The notes under the pieces were generated by a model that saw nothing but the letters and a program-made list of their open reading frames with translations, was not told the DNA's origin and did not search any database. Shown one piece after another: positions 28,598 through 37,712 of a stretch of 64,000 bases of DNA; position 1 is the stretch's first letter; every line of letters begins with the position of its first letter. The position numbers were made by a program, and so were the translations under genes. This stretch comes from Corynebacterium sp. (GTDB taxonomy: Bacteria > Actinomycetota > Actinomycetes > Mycobacteriales > Mycobacteriaceae). Where the stretch lies: assembly GCA_030527885.1 (NCBI GenBank), contig JAUMZY010000007.1:1-64000 (forward strand). Reading direction: 5' to 3'.

Positions 28598-28675
28598 GAT
28601 AGAAGTAACGCTGTGAGCTCCCCCTGTGAGAGCCGCAATAAATTTCTGTCAACACTAGGGAATGGTGAAGTGCCC

Positions 28676-28846
28676 ATGGCTGCTATGAAGCCCCGAACCG
28701 GTAACGGCCCAATGGAAGCGGTCATCGAAAGCCGAAAAATTGTCATGAGAATCCCCACCGACGGTGGGGGACGATTGGTCATCGAGCTCAATAAAGACGA
28801 AGCAGCAGAGTTAGGCCAGCTTCTCACCGCTGTGGCTGAGTCTTAA
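28676..28846 (+). CDS. DUF3117 small conserved actinobacterial protein
   Basis: A 56-residue protein, MAAMKPRTGNGPMEAV..., with the typical DUF3117 pattern GGGRLVIELNKDEAAELG. It corresponds to Rv1211 of M. tuberculosis, which has been described as calmodulin-like, though that role is not secure. I start it at the ATG at 28676 because the family begins MAAMKPRTG; an in-frame extension to 28613 has no family support. A perfect palindrome lies 80-100 bases upstream and may control it. Confidence 0.9.
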   Translation: MAAMKPRTGNGPMEAVIESRKIVMRIPTDGGGRLVIELNKDEAAELGQLLTAVAES

Positions 28847-28947
28847 CTGACCAGACCAATCGGGTTCGTCTACACTTAGGCGAGCCCATTTTTCGTGTAA
28901 TAAAACTTAAACCAAGCTTTATATTGCCACCAAAGGAGCCCACTATC

Positions 28948-29814
28948 GTGCTCAAACATATCATTGATGTCTTATCAGATCCCGCCGACGGCACCCCCCT
29001 ACACGGCGTTGACGACTACACCCGCCTCGTCTCCGAATCTGGACATCCCTATGATGTGGCCCGCCAAGGATACGTCACCCTCGCCAGCGGCGCCGGCCTC
29101 CGCTACAGCGGCGACGACCTCTCCATGATCCAAGCGCGCGAAACCTTTCTCTCCCACGGACACTTCGCCCCCTTCGTCGAAAAAGTCTCCACCACCGTTG
29201 AACAAGTATTCGACGACATCCATCTACCCGACGACGCCCAACCCGTCATCACCGAAGTAGGCGCAGGCACTGGCTACTACCTCTCCCACGTCCTCGACTC
29301 CATCGAAGGCGCCCGCGGCATCGGCATCGACGTATCCGTACCAGCCGCCAAACTACTAGCCCGCTGCCACCCCCGAGTGGGTGCCGTCGTTGCTGATGTG
29401 TGGTCCACCATGCCCATCCTCGACGCCAGCATAGACGCCATCATCGTCGTCTTCGCACCCCGCAACGCCTCCGAATTCGCCCGCATCCTCAAACCAGAAG
29501 GCGAAGTCATCGTGGTCACCCCCAACCAAGGGCACCTGGCCGAACTGCGCCAACCACTCGGCATCATCGACATTGAAAAAGGCAAGCTAGAACGCATGAT
29601 CGCCCAAGCCTCTGGGCACCTCGTTCCCGCCGCCGACCCCGAAACCATCGAATTCGAAATGCAACTCGACCAACAATCCATCGCCACCCAAATCGGCATG
29701 AGCCCCTCCGCCCGCCACATCCACCCCGACATCCTGGCCGAACGCATCGCCACCCTCCCGGACTCCATGGTGGTCACCGCCAAGGCATCTGTGACCCGTC
29801 TGAAGAAGGCCTAA
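28948..29814 (+). CDS. RlmA-like 23S rRNA guanine-N1-methyltransferase homologue
   Basis: A 288-residue SAM-dependent methyltransferase with motif I EVGAGTGYYL (about residues 90-99), DVSVPAAK and the RlmA-type N-terminus (GHPYDVARQGYVTL). RlmA methylates G745/G748 in 23S rRNA and TlrB-type members give macrolide resistance. The four zinc-binding cysteines of the RlmA N-terminal finger are absent here, so RNA recognition may differ. The GTG at 28948 follows AAAGGAG by nine bases, and is better than the TTG at 28924. Confidence 0.8.
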   Translation: MLKHIIDVLSDPADGTPLHGVDDYTRLVSESGHPYDVARQGYVTLASGAGLRYSGDDLSMIQARETFLSHGHFAPFVEKVSTTVEQVFDDIHLPDDAQPVITEVGAGTGYYLSHVLDSIEGARGIGIDVSVPAAKLLARCHPRVGAVVADVWSTMPILDASIDAIIVVFAPRNASEFARILKPEGEVIVVTPNQGHLAELRQPLGIIDIEKGKLERMIAQASGHLVPAADPETIEFEMQLDQQSIATQIGMSPSARHIHPDILAERIATLPDSMVVTAKASVTRLKKA

Positions 29815-29838
29815 CAGTAAGATAATTACAATGGTGGC

Positions 29839-31020
29839 ATGAATCGCCGATCATTTCTCATGGCGCTGGCCCTCGGAGCCACCACGCCACTCATCCTCAG
29901 CGCCTGTACCACCGCTGACGCCCAGGTAGATACCACCTTCCACCCACTAGAAGGCGACCAATCTAACCTCTACCTCATCGGCCTCTCCCTACTCGGAACC
30001 CCTGACGTCACCACCAGCCCAACAAACACCATCGTCAGCCCCGTCGGAGCCGCAGCCGCCGCCAGCATCGTCGCCGAAGGCACCACCAGCCCCACCAAAA
30101 TCAACCCCGAACAACTCAAACCCACCTGGACCCAATGGGCACAATGGAACGGCACCCCCACCGACAAACCCGGGGACGAACCCGTCATCGCCGCCCGCGC
30201 CCGCCTCGTCGCCGACCCCGAAATACCCCTCAAACCTGCCTACACCACCGCCATCAAAACCTGGGACATCCCCATCGAGGCAACCAAAATCACCAAAACC
30301 GACCTAGACGCCTGGGCTGACTACAATACCGCCGGCCTCGTCAAACACTCCGGCATCAAAGTCACCGGCGACACAAAAATCGTCCTCCAAAACGCACTCA
30401 CCTTCGCCGCCAAGTGGGACCAACCCTTCAACGCAGAAGAAACCGACAAAGACGACTTCACCCGCGCCGACGGCCGCACCATCAGAGTCGACATGATGCA
30501 ATCCACCAACCACACCGTTCCCTACGTCCAAACCGACACCGGTTGGCGCGGCATGCGACTCGACTACAGCTACGGTGAACTCGCAGCCTTCATCCTCGTC
30601 CCCGGCGACACCGCCCAGGTCAACCCCACGGAACTACACGACATCACCACCCAACTAGCCGGCACAGACGTCCCCACCCACAACCTCAACATCGGGCTAC
30701 CAAAAGTAAAAGTCACAACCCACAAAGACCTACTCGGATTCTTCGACCACCTCGGCCTAGGGCCCACCGCCGACCTCTCCGGAATCACCGATGCCCCCAT
30801 CAAAATCGCCCAAGCCGTACAACAAGCAATGCTCGTGGTCGACGAAGAAGGCACCGTGGCCGCCGCACTCACCGAAGTAGGCATGGAAGTCACCGCCACC
30901 TACAACCAAGAACCCGCCATCGACATGATCGTCGACCGACCCTTCTACCTCGTCATCGGCGACGTCGAAACTGGCACCCCACTCTTCCTCAGCCACATCG
31001 GCGACCCCAACGCCTCCTAA
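29839..31020 (+). CDS. Serpin-family lipoprotein with Tat-type signal
   Basis: A 393-residue protein. The N-terminus MNRRSFLMALALG has a twin-arginine motif and ends in the lipobox LSAC (Cys23), so it is probably exported folded and lipid-anchored outside the membrane. The rest follows the serpin fold: a breach strand NALTFAAKWDQPF, the reactive-loop hinge EEGTVAAAL (residues 336-344) and the C-terminal VDRPFYLVIGDVETGTPLF. An inhibitory hinge (Gly338, Thr339, three alanines) suggests it can trap proteases. The predicted P1 is near Thr352. Its stop overlaps the opposing gene's stop by four bases. Confidence 0.82.
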   Translation: MNRRSFLMALALGATTPLILSACTTADAQVDTTFHPLEGDQSNLYLIGLSLLGTPDVTTSPTNTIVSPVGAAAAASIVAEGTTSPTKINPEQLKPTWTQWAQWNGTPTDKPGDEPVIAARARLVADPEIPLKPAYTTAIKTWDIPIEATKITKTDLDAWADYNTAGLVKHSGIKVTGDTKIVLQNALTFAAKWDQPFNAEETDKDDFTRADGRTIRVDMMQSTNHTVPYVQTDTGWRGMRLDYSYGELAAFILVPGDTAQVNPTELHDITTQLAGTDVPTHNLNIGLPKVKVTTHKDLLGFFDHLGLGPTADLSGITDAPIKIAQAVQQAMLVVDEEGTVAAALTEVGMEVTATYNQEPAIDMIVDRPFYLVIGDVETGTPLFLSHIGDPNAS

Positions 31021-32465
31021 CGAATCACACCCTCGTCAATATCATCAAAATTGCGCAACCCCGCCATGGTGGGCGCAATAACATTCGTGTGCTCCACTGT
31101 CACCCCAGGGGAGTGGTGCACATGAAAATCCTCACACTGACCATTGAAATACACCCGACTAGCCATCGCCACCTGACCCCCATCAGCAAACACCTCCACG
31201 GTGGAACCATCCGCAATGATCGTAATCGTGTCAGTATCACCCTCACCCAACGGCGCCACCGCCACCGCATCCCCCGAATGGTGATTATTCATCGACCGAT
31301 CCAACTCCAACCGATCCCCATAATGCGTAATGATCGCCGCAACCTGACCACAAGAATCCGTCAACTCCACACTGATGAAATCCCCCGGCGGCACCTCAAA
31401 AATCGCCGTGAACATCAACGCATGATCAGACTCCTCAATGGCCGAAATGAGCCCCCGCGCCGGGGTTTGGTAGAGAATGCCATCCTGCAGCGTGATGTGC
31501 CGGGGCAAACTCAGGCAATTGGCCCACCCCTCCGTGAGGTAGCTTTCATGCTGGTAGGCGTCGTCAAGGCGACCCACGCCGTTCATCAAACCGAACAAAT
31601 ACGCATCCTTGTAATGCGTGGCAATGTCGTTTGAGCGGGACACAAAATTGGTGTTGCGCGGCCGGGTGAAATCATGTCCATGATCAATGCGGCTAAATGG
31701 CTTATCGACGTGAAACTGCGTGCCAACCAAAGAGCCCACGAGATAGCCGGATACATCAATGCCATCACGCTCCAAGGTAATCAATAGCACATCAAAAACT
31801 TTGTCTTTGACTTCATCATGCAGCCGCACGATGCGGGGCGCTACCATGCGTTCCCCAGCCAACCCTGAATCGCCTACCAGTTCTAACGGCCCAATGACCG
31901 ACCAATGCACCCCATCCGGTGATTTGCATACCATCACTTCGGGCGCATTGTGATGATCATGAACAGCCAACATGATCCACCCGGAATGCCCACAATCCCG
32001 GTCTGTGTGATCCCGCCAATCCGGCACCACACACGGGGAACGGAACCACCGGCCGCCGTTGATATCCCCAAGAATTTCCCCCGTGCGATGCACGTGCGGA
32101 TCCAAAGCGGTGGGGTCATCGTTGACGTTTTCGATGGTTGCGGAAATATCCGCAATGGTGGCCAGATGGATGCTGCGGCCGGTGTCTGTGACAGAGGTGA
32201 AATACAGGTTGACCTCGTCATCTTTGGCGGTTACTGAGCCGGCTCGGACCTCAGTTTCAGCACCCTCGGGGGCTAAAACATCGTCGCATTCTTCGAACGA
32301 AAACGGTGAGCCTTCTGCATATTGGTGAGCCCATCGAGCTCCTTCGGTGAGGCGCGGGCAAAACTGGTGGAAAATGTGCCAGTTGGCGCCGTCGAAAAGT
32401 GCACCGGCGGGGGCGCGCAAAACTCCGGTTCCGGGGGTCACATGAAGCTCGGGGCGGTGCGTCAT
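31017..32465 (-). CDS. GH32-like protein with lost catalytic residues
   Basis: A 482-residue protein with the five-bladed propeller plus C-terminal beta-sandwich layout of glycoside hydrolase family 32 (invertase/fructanase). The three catalytic motifs are altered: NDPNG is LRAPAG (residues 16-21, nucleophile Asp to Ala18), RDP is RSP (142-144), and the ECP acid/base motif is VAP (208-210). The sandwich domain keeps ADGSTVEVFADGGQ, typical of the family. It has no signal peptide. I infer it binds sugar or has another role and is not a hydrolase. It lies next to glgA/glgC. Confidence 0.75.
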   Translation of the reverse strand: MTHRPELHVTPGTGVLRAPAGALFDGANWHIFHQFCPRLTEGARWAHQYAEGSPFSFEECDDVLAPEGAETEVRAGSVTAKDDEVNLYFTSVTDTGRSIHLATIADISATIENVNDDPTALDPHVHRTGEILGDINGGRWFRSPCVVPDWRDHTDRDCGHSGWIMLAVHDHHNAPEVMVCKSPDGVHWSVIGPLELVGDSGLAGERMVAPRIVRLHDEVKDKVFDVLLITLERDGIDVSGYLVGSLVGTQFHVDKPFSRIDHGHDFTRPRNTNFVSRSNDIATHYKDAYLFGLMNGVGRLDDAYQHESYLTEGWANCLSLPRHITLQDGILYQTPARGLISAIEESDHALMFTAIFEVPPGDFISVELTDSCGQVAAIITHYGDRLELDRSMNNHHSGDAVAVAPLGEGDTDTITIIADGSTVEVFADGGQVAMASRVYFNGQCEDFHVHHSPGVTVEHTNVIAPTMAGLRNFDDIDEGVIR

Positions 32466-32559
32466 AGGGGAGGTCTCCTCACACAGAAATTGATGGGAAT
32501 GATGTAGACCACGTCAACCCCGAGGGTAGTTGTAAAATCGAAATTGTGCACCAATAATG

Positions 32560-32598
32560 CATCAGCTATGGCCCCACAATGGTTGACCATAGCTGATG
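32560..32598 (-). terminator. Probable 3' hairpin of glgA
   Basis: A perfect 12-bp stem, CATCAGCTATGG/CCATAGCTGATG with a 15-base loop, lies 14 bases beyond the glgA stop on the minus strand. Only a weak T-rich stretch follows, so it may act as a terminator or as an mRNA-end stabiliser. Confidence 0.6.
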
Positions 32599-32611
32599 TG
32601 ACATGGTGAAA

Positions 32612-33784
32612 CTACATCAAAGATTTGTAGATATCCACCGTCTGCTGCGCGATATTCGCCCATGAGAATTCTGTGACGGCGCGCTCTCGACCCGCCACCC
32701 CAAACTTCTTCGCCAGCTCTTGATCGTGAACAACCTTATTCACCTGTTCGGCCAACGCCCGCTCAAAAGCTTCGGGATCCTGCTCGTCATAGTGCACCAA
32801 AGCACCAGTCTCCCCATCGACCACAACCTCAGGAATGCCGCCCACATCGGACGCCACCACCGCAGTGCCGCAGGCCATGGCCTCCAAATTCACGATGCCC
32901 AGCGGCTCGTAAATCGACGGACACACGAACGCATCGGAAGCGGTGAGGATTTCTTGAATCTTATCCTTCGGCAGCATCTCCTGGACCCACACGATGCCAT
33001 CACGCTCAGCCTGCAACTCCGTGACAAGCTTCGTGGTGCGCTCCGCAATTTCCGGAGTATCCGGCGCGCCCGCACACAACACCAATTGCACGTCCTTGTC
33101 GAAGTACCGCGCCGCCCGCACCAAGTGCTCTACCCCCTTTTGGCGGGTAATGCGACCCACGAAGGCAACAATCGGGCGATCGGGATCTATGCCAAGCTTC
33201 TTCAACACGGAATCCTCCGCCTCGTCGAAGGTGGGGCGTGGCTGCCACAGTTCCGTATCAATCCCATTGAGCACCACATGCACCTTGTCTGGCTCAATTC
33301 GGGGGTAGGCCTCCAGGACGGCTTTCTTCATCTGGCCGGACACCGCAATCACCGCATCGGCATACTCCATGGTGTTCTTCTCAGACCAGGATGAAACATC
33401 ATAGCCGCCGCCCAATTGCTCCCGCTTCCACGGCCGATCTGGCTCCAGGGAGTGCGCGGTAGCCACATGCGGAATACCATGCAAAAGCCCAGCTAGATGG
33501 CCGCCCAAGCCGGCGTACCAGGTGTGGGAATGTACAACGCTTGCATCTTTTGCTGCCTCTGCCATGCGCAACCCTGTGGATAGGGTCTTGATGGCGGGGT
33601 TAGCATTTGCGAGATCTGCGTCTACGCTGTGGACGTAAACGTCTTTTTCATCACGGGGAACGCCCATGCAGTGCACATCTACGGGCACGATATCCCGTAT
33701 GTAGCGTGTGAGTTCTGTCACATGTACGCCCGCGCCGCCGTAAATCTCCGGCGGGTACTCTTTTGTCATCATTGCAACTCTCAT
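32612..33784 (-). CDS. glgA: Actinobacterial glycogen synthase / GT4 glycosyltransferase GlgA (GlgM)
   Basis: A 390-residue GT-B glycosyltransferase of family GT4. Motifs: [18 protein letters not shown] at the N-terminus, HSHTWYAG, and the nucleotide-binding EX7E-type segment [18 protein letters not shown] in the C-terminal domain. In this group the enzyme uses ADP-glucose to extend glycogen, or, as GlgM in mycobacteria, makes maltose-1-phosphate. It is divergent from glgC, which makes the ADP-glucose; about 100 bases separate the starts and hold both promoters. Confidence 0.92.
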   Translation of the reverse strand: MRVAMMTKEYPPEIYGGAGVHVTELTRYIRDIVPVDVHCMGVPRDEKDVYVHSVDADLANANPAIKTLSTGLRMAEAAKDASVVHSHTWYAGLGGHLAGLLHGIPHVATAHSLEPDRPWKREQLGGGYDVSSWSEKNTMEYADAVIAVSGQMKKAVLEAYPRIEPDKVHVVLNGIDTELWQPRPTFDEAEDSVLKKLGIDPDRPIVAFVGRITRQKGVEHLVRAARYFDKDVQLVLCAGAPDTPEIAERTTKLVTELQAERDGIVWVQEMLPKDKIQEILTASDAFVCPSIYEPLGIVNLEAMACGTAVVASDVGGIPEVVVDGETGALVHYDEQDPEAFERALAEQVNKVVHDQELAKKFGVAGRERAVTEFSWANIAQQTVDIYKSLM

Positions 33785-33886
33785 ACCCTAAAATGTAGCT
33801 GCTTAAGATGGCAAATGTGCGTGTTATTCGTCGCATTTATTCTTTTGTTAAGTCAAGATCTCAATTTTTTGGATAGATTGGGGGTT

Positions 33887-35104
33887 GTGAAAAGTCAAAA
33901 TAATGTTTTAGCAATCGTACTTGCCGGCGGTGAGGGCAAACGGTTATTCCCACTCACCGAAGATCGCGCTAAACCGGCAGTTCCCTTCGGCGGCGTGTAT
34001 CGACTCATCGACTTTGTGCTCTCGAACCTTGTCAATGCGGGTTACCTAAAAATTTGCGTGCTGACACAATATAAATCACACTCACTCGACCGGCACATCT
34101 CCCAGGCCTGGCAATTCTCCGGCCCCACCTCACAATACATTGCCTCCGTCCCCGCCCAACAGCGCTTAGGTAAACACTGGTACCTAGGCTCCGCCGACGC
34201 ACTGCTGCAATCACTCAACCTCATCTACGATGAAAAACCCGACTATGTGATTGTTTTCGGCGCTGACCACGTCTACCGCATGGATCCAGAACAAATGGTG
34301 GCAGAGCACATTGCTTCTGGCAAAGCCGTATCCGTGGCGGGCATCCGCATCCCACGCTCTGAAGCAACCGCCTTTGGCTGCATCCAATCTGACATGGACG
34401 GTAACATCACCGAATTCCTGGAGAAGCCCGTCGATCCACCTGGTACCCCCGATAACCCAGATGTTACCTACGCTTCCATGGGCAACTACGTGTTCACCAC
34501 CAAAGACCTGGTGGAGGCCCTGAAGGAAGACGAAAACAACCCTGATTCTACCCACGACATGGGCGGCGACATCATTCCCTACTTCGTAGCCAAGGGGCAA
34601 GCACGCGTCTACGACTTCTCCAACAACGAAGTGCCCGGCTCCACCGAACGCGACAAGGGCTACTGGCGTGACGTTGGTACCATTGATGCGTTCTACGAAG
34701 CCCACATGGATTTGATCTCGGTGCACCCGATCTTCAATCTATACAACCAAAAGTGGCCCATCCGCTCGACTGATCTAGGCGAATTACCACCTGCAAAATT
34801 CGTCCAAGGCGGCATCGCCCAATCCTCCATGGTGGCCCAAGGCTCCATCATTTCCGCAGCTACAGTGCGTAACTCCGTGCTATCGACGGACGTGGTGGTG
34901 GAAGAAGGCGCCACGGTGGAAGGCTCCGTGCTCATGCCAGGCGTGCGCATTGGCAAGGGCGCTGTGGTCCGCCACGCCATTTTGGATAAGAACGTGGTGG
35001 TGCGCGAAGGCACCCTGATCGGCGTGGATAAGGAACGCGACGCCGAACGGTTCGCCATCAGCCCCGGCGGCGTTGTCGTGGTGGGCAAGAACGTCGTGGT
35101 GTAA
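33887..35104 (+). CDS. glgC: Glucose-1-phosphate adenylyltransferase GlgC
   Basis: A 405-residue enzyme making ADP-glucose from ATP and glucose-1-phosphate, the committed step of glycogen synthesis. Motifs: [19 protein letters not shown] (substrate and allosteric region), [15 protein letters not shown] and a C-terminal left-handed helix with hexapeptide repeats. The GTG at 33887 gives [15 protein letters not shown], as in C. glutamicum GlgC; the frame stays open upstream to 33629 but overlaps glgA, so I reject the longer start. Confidence 0.94.
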   Translation: MKSQNNVLAIVLAGGEGKRLFPLTEDRAKPAVPFGGVYRLIDFVLSNLVNAGYLKICVLTQYKSHSLDRHISQAWQFSGPTSQYIASVPAQQRLGKHWYLGSADALLQSLNLIYDEKPDYVIVFGADHVYRMDPEQMVAEHIASGKAVSVAGIRIPRSEATAFGCIQSDMDGNITEFLEKPVDPPGTPDNPDVTYASMGNYVFTTKDLVEALKEDENNPDSTHDMGGDIIPYFVAKGQARVYDFSNNEVPGSTERDKGYWRDVGTIDAFYEAHMDLISVHPIFNLYNQKWPIRSTDLGELPPAKFVQGGIAQSSMVAQGSIISAATVRNSVLSTDVVVEEGATVEGSVLMPGVRIGKGAVVRHAILDKNVVVREGTLIGVDKERDAERFAISPGGVVVVGKNVVV

Positions 35105-35136
35105 AACCCCACGCAACCTAACCGCAAACCGCTTGT

Positions 35137-35190
35137 GAGGTGCGTGCTCTGATACACCGGGAAGTTCCCGGAGTTAAGGGCGCGCACCTC
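35137..35190. terminator. Nested hairpin after glgC
   Basis: An outer 11-bp stem, GAGGTGCGTGC (35137-35147) with GCGCGCACCTC (35180-35190) including one G-U pair, encloses an inner stem CCGGGA/TCCCGG (35157-35171). No T run follows, so it is either an atypical terminator for glgC and the opposing gene or an mRNA-end structure. Confidence 0.55.
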
Positions 35191-35219
35191 CTTGCATTGT
35201 CAGCGCTACTCGCAGAACA

Positions 35220-35915
35220 TCACGCAGCCTGCGTAATATCCACGAAATAATCAACGTTGCTGATGTACATGCGGGTGTCTACATCCCCATTCCAATCAAA
35301 ATCAATGCCGTATTTGGCAAACGTAGGCCGCAGCACCTCATCCGCCAACGCGCGAATGTGCTGCTGATACACTGCTTGCCGGGTGGCATCGTTCATCTTC
35401 TCGAACTCTTCCTTGGGGCAAATATCATGCCAGTCGTAGCCAAACCCCAAGTAGGTGCCCCGGCTTTCCAATAACCGCTCCGTGTCTTGCTCGTGGAAGA
35501 ACAGATACGCGCGGGCCTGCGGATCATCCTGCATCTCACTCCAGGCCTCATCAGAACCACAGTTGCCGCAACAAGAGAAGTTCGCCAACGCCAACACTCC
35601 GTAGGCCCGCAGTTCTGTAAACGCCGCATTCAGGTTGGTTTCCCCAGTAAAGCCTGCGGCTTTGAGCTGAGCAATCTGGTTCTTCCTGGCCGCCACAATG
35701 TCCGATACCGCTTGGGAGATCAGCGGAATGTCGGAATCCTCCAGCTCGTAGATATCAACGACGTCGTAGGATAAATCAACTGCCTCAAGGTAGCCGCTGA
35801 TCACGTTGGACCACAAAAAATCCAGGGCTTCCGGGGCGTCCTCATCAAGTTTGGCGGCTAATTCAGCCGGAAGCTGGGCAGTGTCTGGGCGGGCATTAAT
35901 GTTCTGGGGTGTCAT
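35220..35915 (-). CDS. Conserved protein with CCxxCG motif (DUF6891-like), copy 1
   Basis: A 231-residue soluble protein. It contains FSCCGNCGSDEAW in the middle and FFHEQDTERLLESRGTYLGFGYDWHD after it, all shared in pattern with the neighbour at 35962. The CCxxC cluster next to a histidine-bearing segment (FHEQDTE) suggests a metal site, but no function is known to me. I prefer the ATG at 35915 (MTPQNINAR) to a longer frame. It reads in the same direction as its paralogue, 46 bases downstream of that gene's stop. Confidence 0.7.
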   Translation of the reverse strand: MTPQNINARPDTAQLPAELAAKLDEDAPEALDFLWSNVISGYLEAVDLSYDVVDIYELEDSDIPLISQAVSDIVAARKNQIAQLKAAGFTGETNLNAAFTELRAYGVLALANFSCCGNCGSDEAWSEMQDDPQARAYLFFHEQDTERLLESRGTYLGFGYDWHDICPKEEFEKMNDATRQAVYQQHIRALADEVLRPTFAKYGIDFDWNGDVDTRMYISNVDYFVDITQAA

Positions 35916-35961
35916 GGTGCCCAGGCTAGCAACCCACCCGGACACCAAACCCCGACATTAG

Positions 35962-36684
35962 TCACTTCTTTCGATTATGTTTCCTCAAAAACCGGGTCTG
36001 GCTCCCTAAAGAAGAATGCGTTTCGCACATGGATGCGGGTTCCCGGATTCCCGTTCCATTCCACTGCCACCCATATTTATTCAGCGTGGGCACCAGCAGC
36101 GTGCTGAACAATTCCTGCATGTGCTGCGCTAATAATGCTTGCTTACTCGCCCAGTTCAGCGACTCCCACTGCCCAACCCCACACATGTGCACCGGATTGT
36201 AGTGATACGTCATGAACGTTTCCCCGGAATACACCAACTCCTCAGTATCGTGATGGTGGAAGAAAATATATGCTAACCAGCGGGGATCCTCACGCAGCGT
36301 TGCTGCTGCTCCGTCGTGGCCGCACTCTTCGCAACACGTGTAATCCTCTAGTGCCAACACCCCTTTGTTGCGCAACGCCCGAAACGACAAGGTGAGGTTA
36401 CTGACCGGCCGGAACCCAATGTCCCGCAATTCAGCGATTTGTTTCCGCCGGGCCGCAACGATAGAAACAATGAACTTCCGCACCACCCGATCATCCACGT
36501 TATACAGCGTGTTGTAGCCAATGAAGAACTGCGTCAGATTAGTAATATCCCCATCGCCGCGCAGAATTTGGAACCATAACCTATGCAGCGCTAACTCGTC
36601 TGAGATGGGGTTGTCTAGTTCCGCGAGCGCCCGGCTCACAGCGGCCGGGAGGCGAATATTGTCCGGCATCTGGTTCATGCTCAT
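35962..36684 (-). CDS. Conserved protein with CCxxCG motif (DUF6891-like), copy 2
   Basis: A 240-residue relative of the protein at 35220. Shared landmarks in order: VSIVAARRKQIAELRDIGF, ALRNKGVLALEDYTCCEECG, and AYIFFHHHDTEELVYSGETF. The start is uncertain among ATGs at 36669, 36678, 36684 and 36690; none has a strong ribosome-binding site. An upstream cysteine-rich reading (CCSCCCC) is probably not translated. The methyltransferase gene lies upstream on the same strand. Confidence 0.68.
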   Translation of the reverse strand: MSMNQMPDNIRLPAAVSRALAELDNPISDELALHRLWFQILRGDGDITNLTQFFIGYNTLYNVDDRVVRKFIVSIVAARRKQIAELRDIGFRPVSNLTLSFRALRNKGVLALEDYTCCEECGHDGAAATLREDPRWLAYIFFHHHDTEELVYSGETFMTYHYNPVHMCGVGQWESLNWASKQALLAQHMQELFSTLLVPTLNKYGWQWNGTGIREPASMCETHSSLGSQTRFLRKHNRKK

Positions 36685-36762
36685 CACCATGATTGCCAGG
36701 ATAGTCCCGCCACCGCTCAGGCGGAACCCACGGCAGCAACAACAGGAACAGCACAAACGGTA

Positions 36763-37386
36763 TTAGTGCTTTGTCACAATGATCATGCCGGTGCCCAAGG
36801 GTAATCGGGTCACATGCACATCATCCAAGCTACGTATATATTCATCAGCTTCTTTGGCGGCCAGGGTGTCCCGGTCGGTGCGGGATTCGTCCAACAGGGT
36901 GCCGTCGAAAAGCACATCGGGTAGCACTATGGAGCCGCCGTTGGTGAGCAACGGCAGAGCCGCATCAACCAGTGCTTTTACATCCATGGGGGAGACTTCC
37001 GCAACAATAATCTGGTAGGAATTGTGCGCCAACCGCCCCATCACGTCCAACGGCCGGGACGGCAGGAACCGTATACGGCCGGGGGAGTAGCCGGCGGTGC
37101 GGAATGCGTCTTTTGCTAATTGCTGATGCTCCGGTTCGGGATCGACGCAGGTGAGTATCCCATCGTCTGCCAGCCCGGCCAGTAGATAAAGCCCCACCAC
37201 GTTGACAGCAGGAGTGACTGCAATTGTTGCTTGTGCCTGGGTCGATGCCGCCAAGGTGGTGAGAAGCTGCCCGGTCATGCTGTCGGGCGTGATTAACCCA
37301 AACTCGTGCGCATCCTCGTAAGCCTGCTCCAGGATGGGGTTGTGCGCAGTGGTGGATTCTAGGTAGGTGAGAAGTTCATCAGTCAC
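36763..37386 (-). CDS. O-methyltransferase-like protein beside sigE (Rv1220c-like)
   Basis: A 207-residue protein of the class I methyltransferase fold, similar to catechol O-methyltransferase-like enzymes. The acidic ribose-binding residue is seen in LTCVDPEPEHQQLAKDAF. Motif I, usually E-x-G-x-G, reads AVNVVGLYLLAGL here, so the glycine loop is weak and SAM binding is not assured. It is divergent from sigE, exactly the arrangement of Rv1220c and sigE in M. tuberculosis. Substrate unknown. Confidence 0.78.
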   Translation of the reverse strand: MTDELLTYLESTTAHNPILEQAYEDAHEFGLITPDSMTGQLLTTLAASTQAQATIAVTPAVNVVGLYLLAGLADDGILTCVDPEPEHQQLAKDAFRTAGYSPGRIRFLPSRPLDVMGRLAHNSYQIIVAEVSPMDVKALVDAALPLLTNGGSIVLPDVLFDGTLLDESRTDRDTLAAKEADEYIRSLDDVHVTRLPLGTGMIIVTKH

Positions 37387-37712
37387 GGTTATCAGCTTAG
37401 AACGCGGGAGTCAAAAACTGCGGTTGCAACGACGTTTGTGGTGCAAGTAAATTTAAGTGAATATTGTTTCTGGTTATTAAAAATATTTGCCCCTATATCC
37501 TGAACAGCTAAAACCTAAGGGCGCAGGATAATCCCGCCCCCAAGGTGTATAGCCACAAACTATAAGATTGTTCCCATCAACTTTAGTTGACAGGAAACTC
37601 ACAGGCTCCTTGGTGGAAATAAGGAGTTGGATACGGCACAATCAATGACATGGGACAGAAATCAAATGCTCAAGACTTCCAGCATGAAGCCTTCGACCAG
37701 GAGGAAGCACTC
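37387..37712. promoter_or_regulatory. Divergent region between methyltransferase gene and sigE
   Basis: 326 bases without a confident gene. A hairpin CTCCTT (37606-37611) / AAGGAG (37621-37626) with a nine-base loop hides one Shine-Dalgarno-like site. The frame of SigE is also open from an ATG at 37650, without a well-placed ribosome-binding site, so a longer form cannot be excluded. Confidence 0.45.

Noticed and set aside
33629-33886. N-terminal extension of GlgC
   Set aside because: Would overlap glgA and add residues absent from the family; GTG at 33887 gives the known N-terminus.
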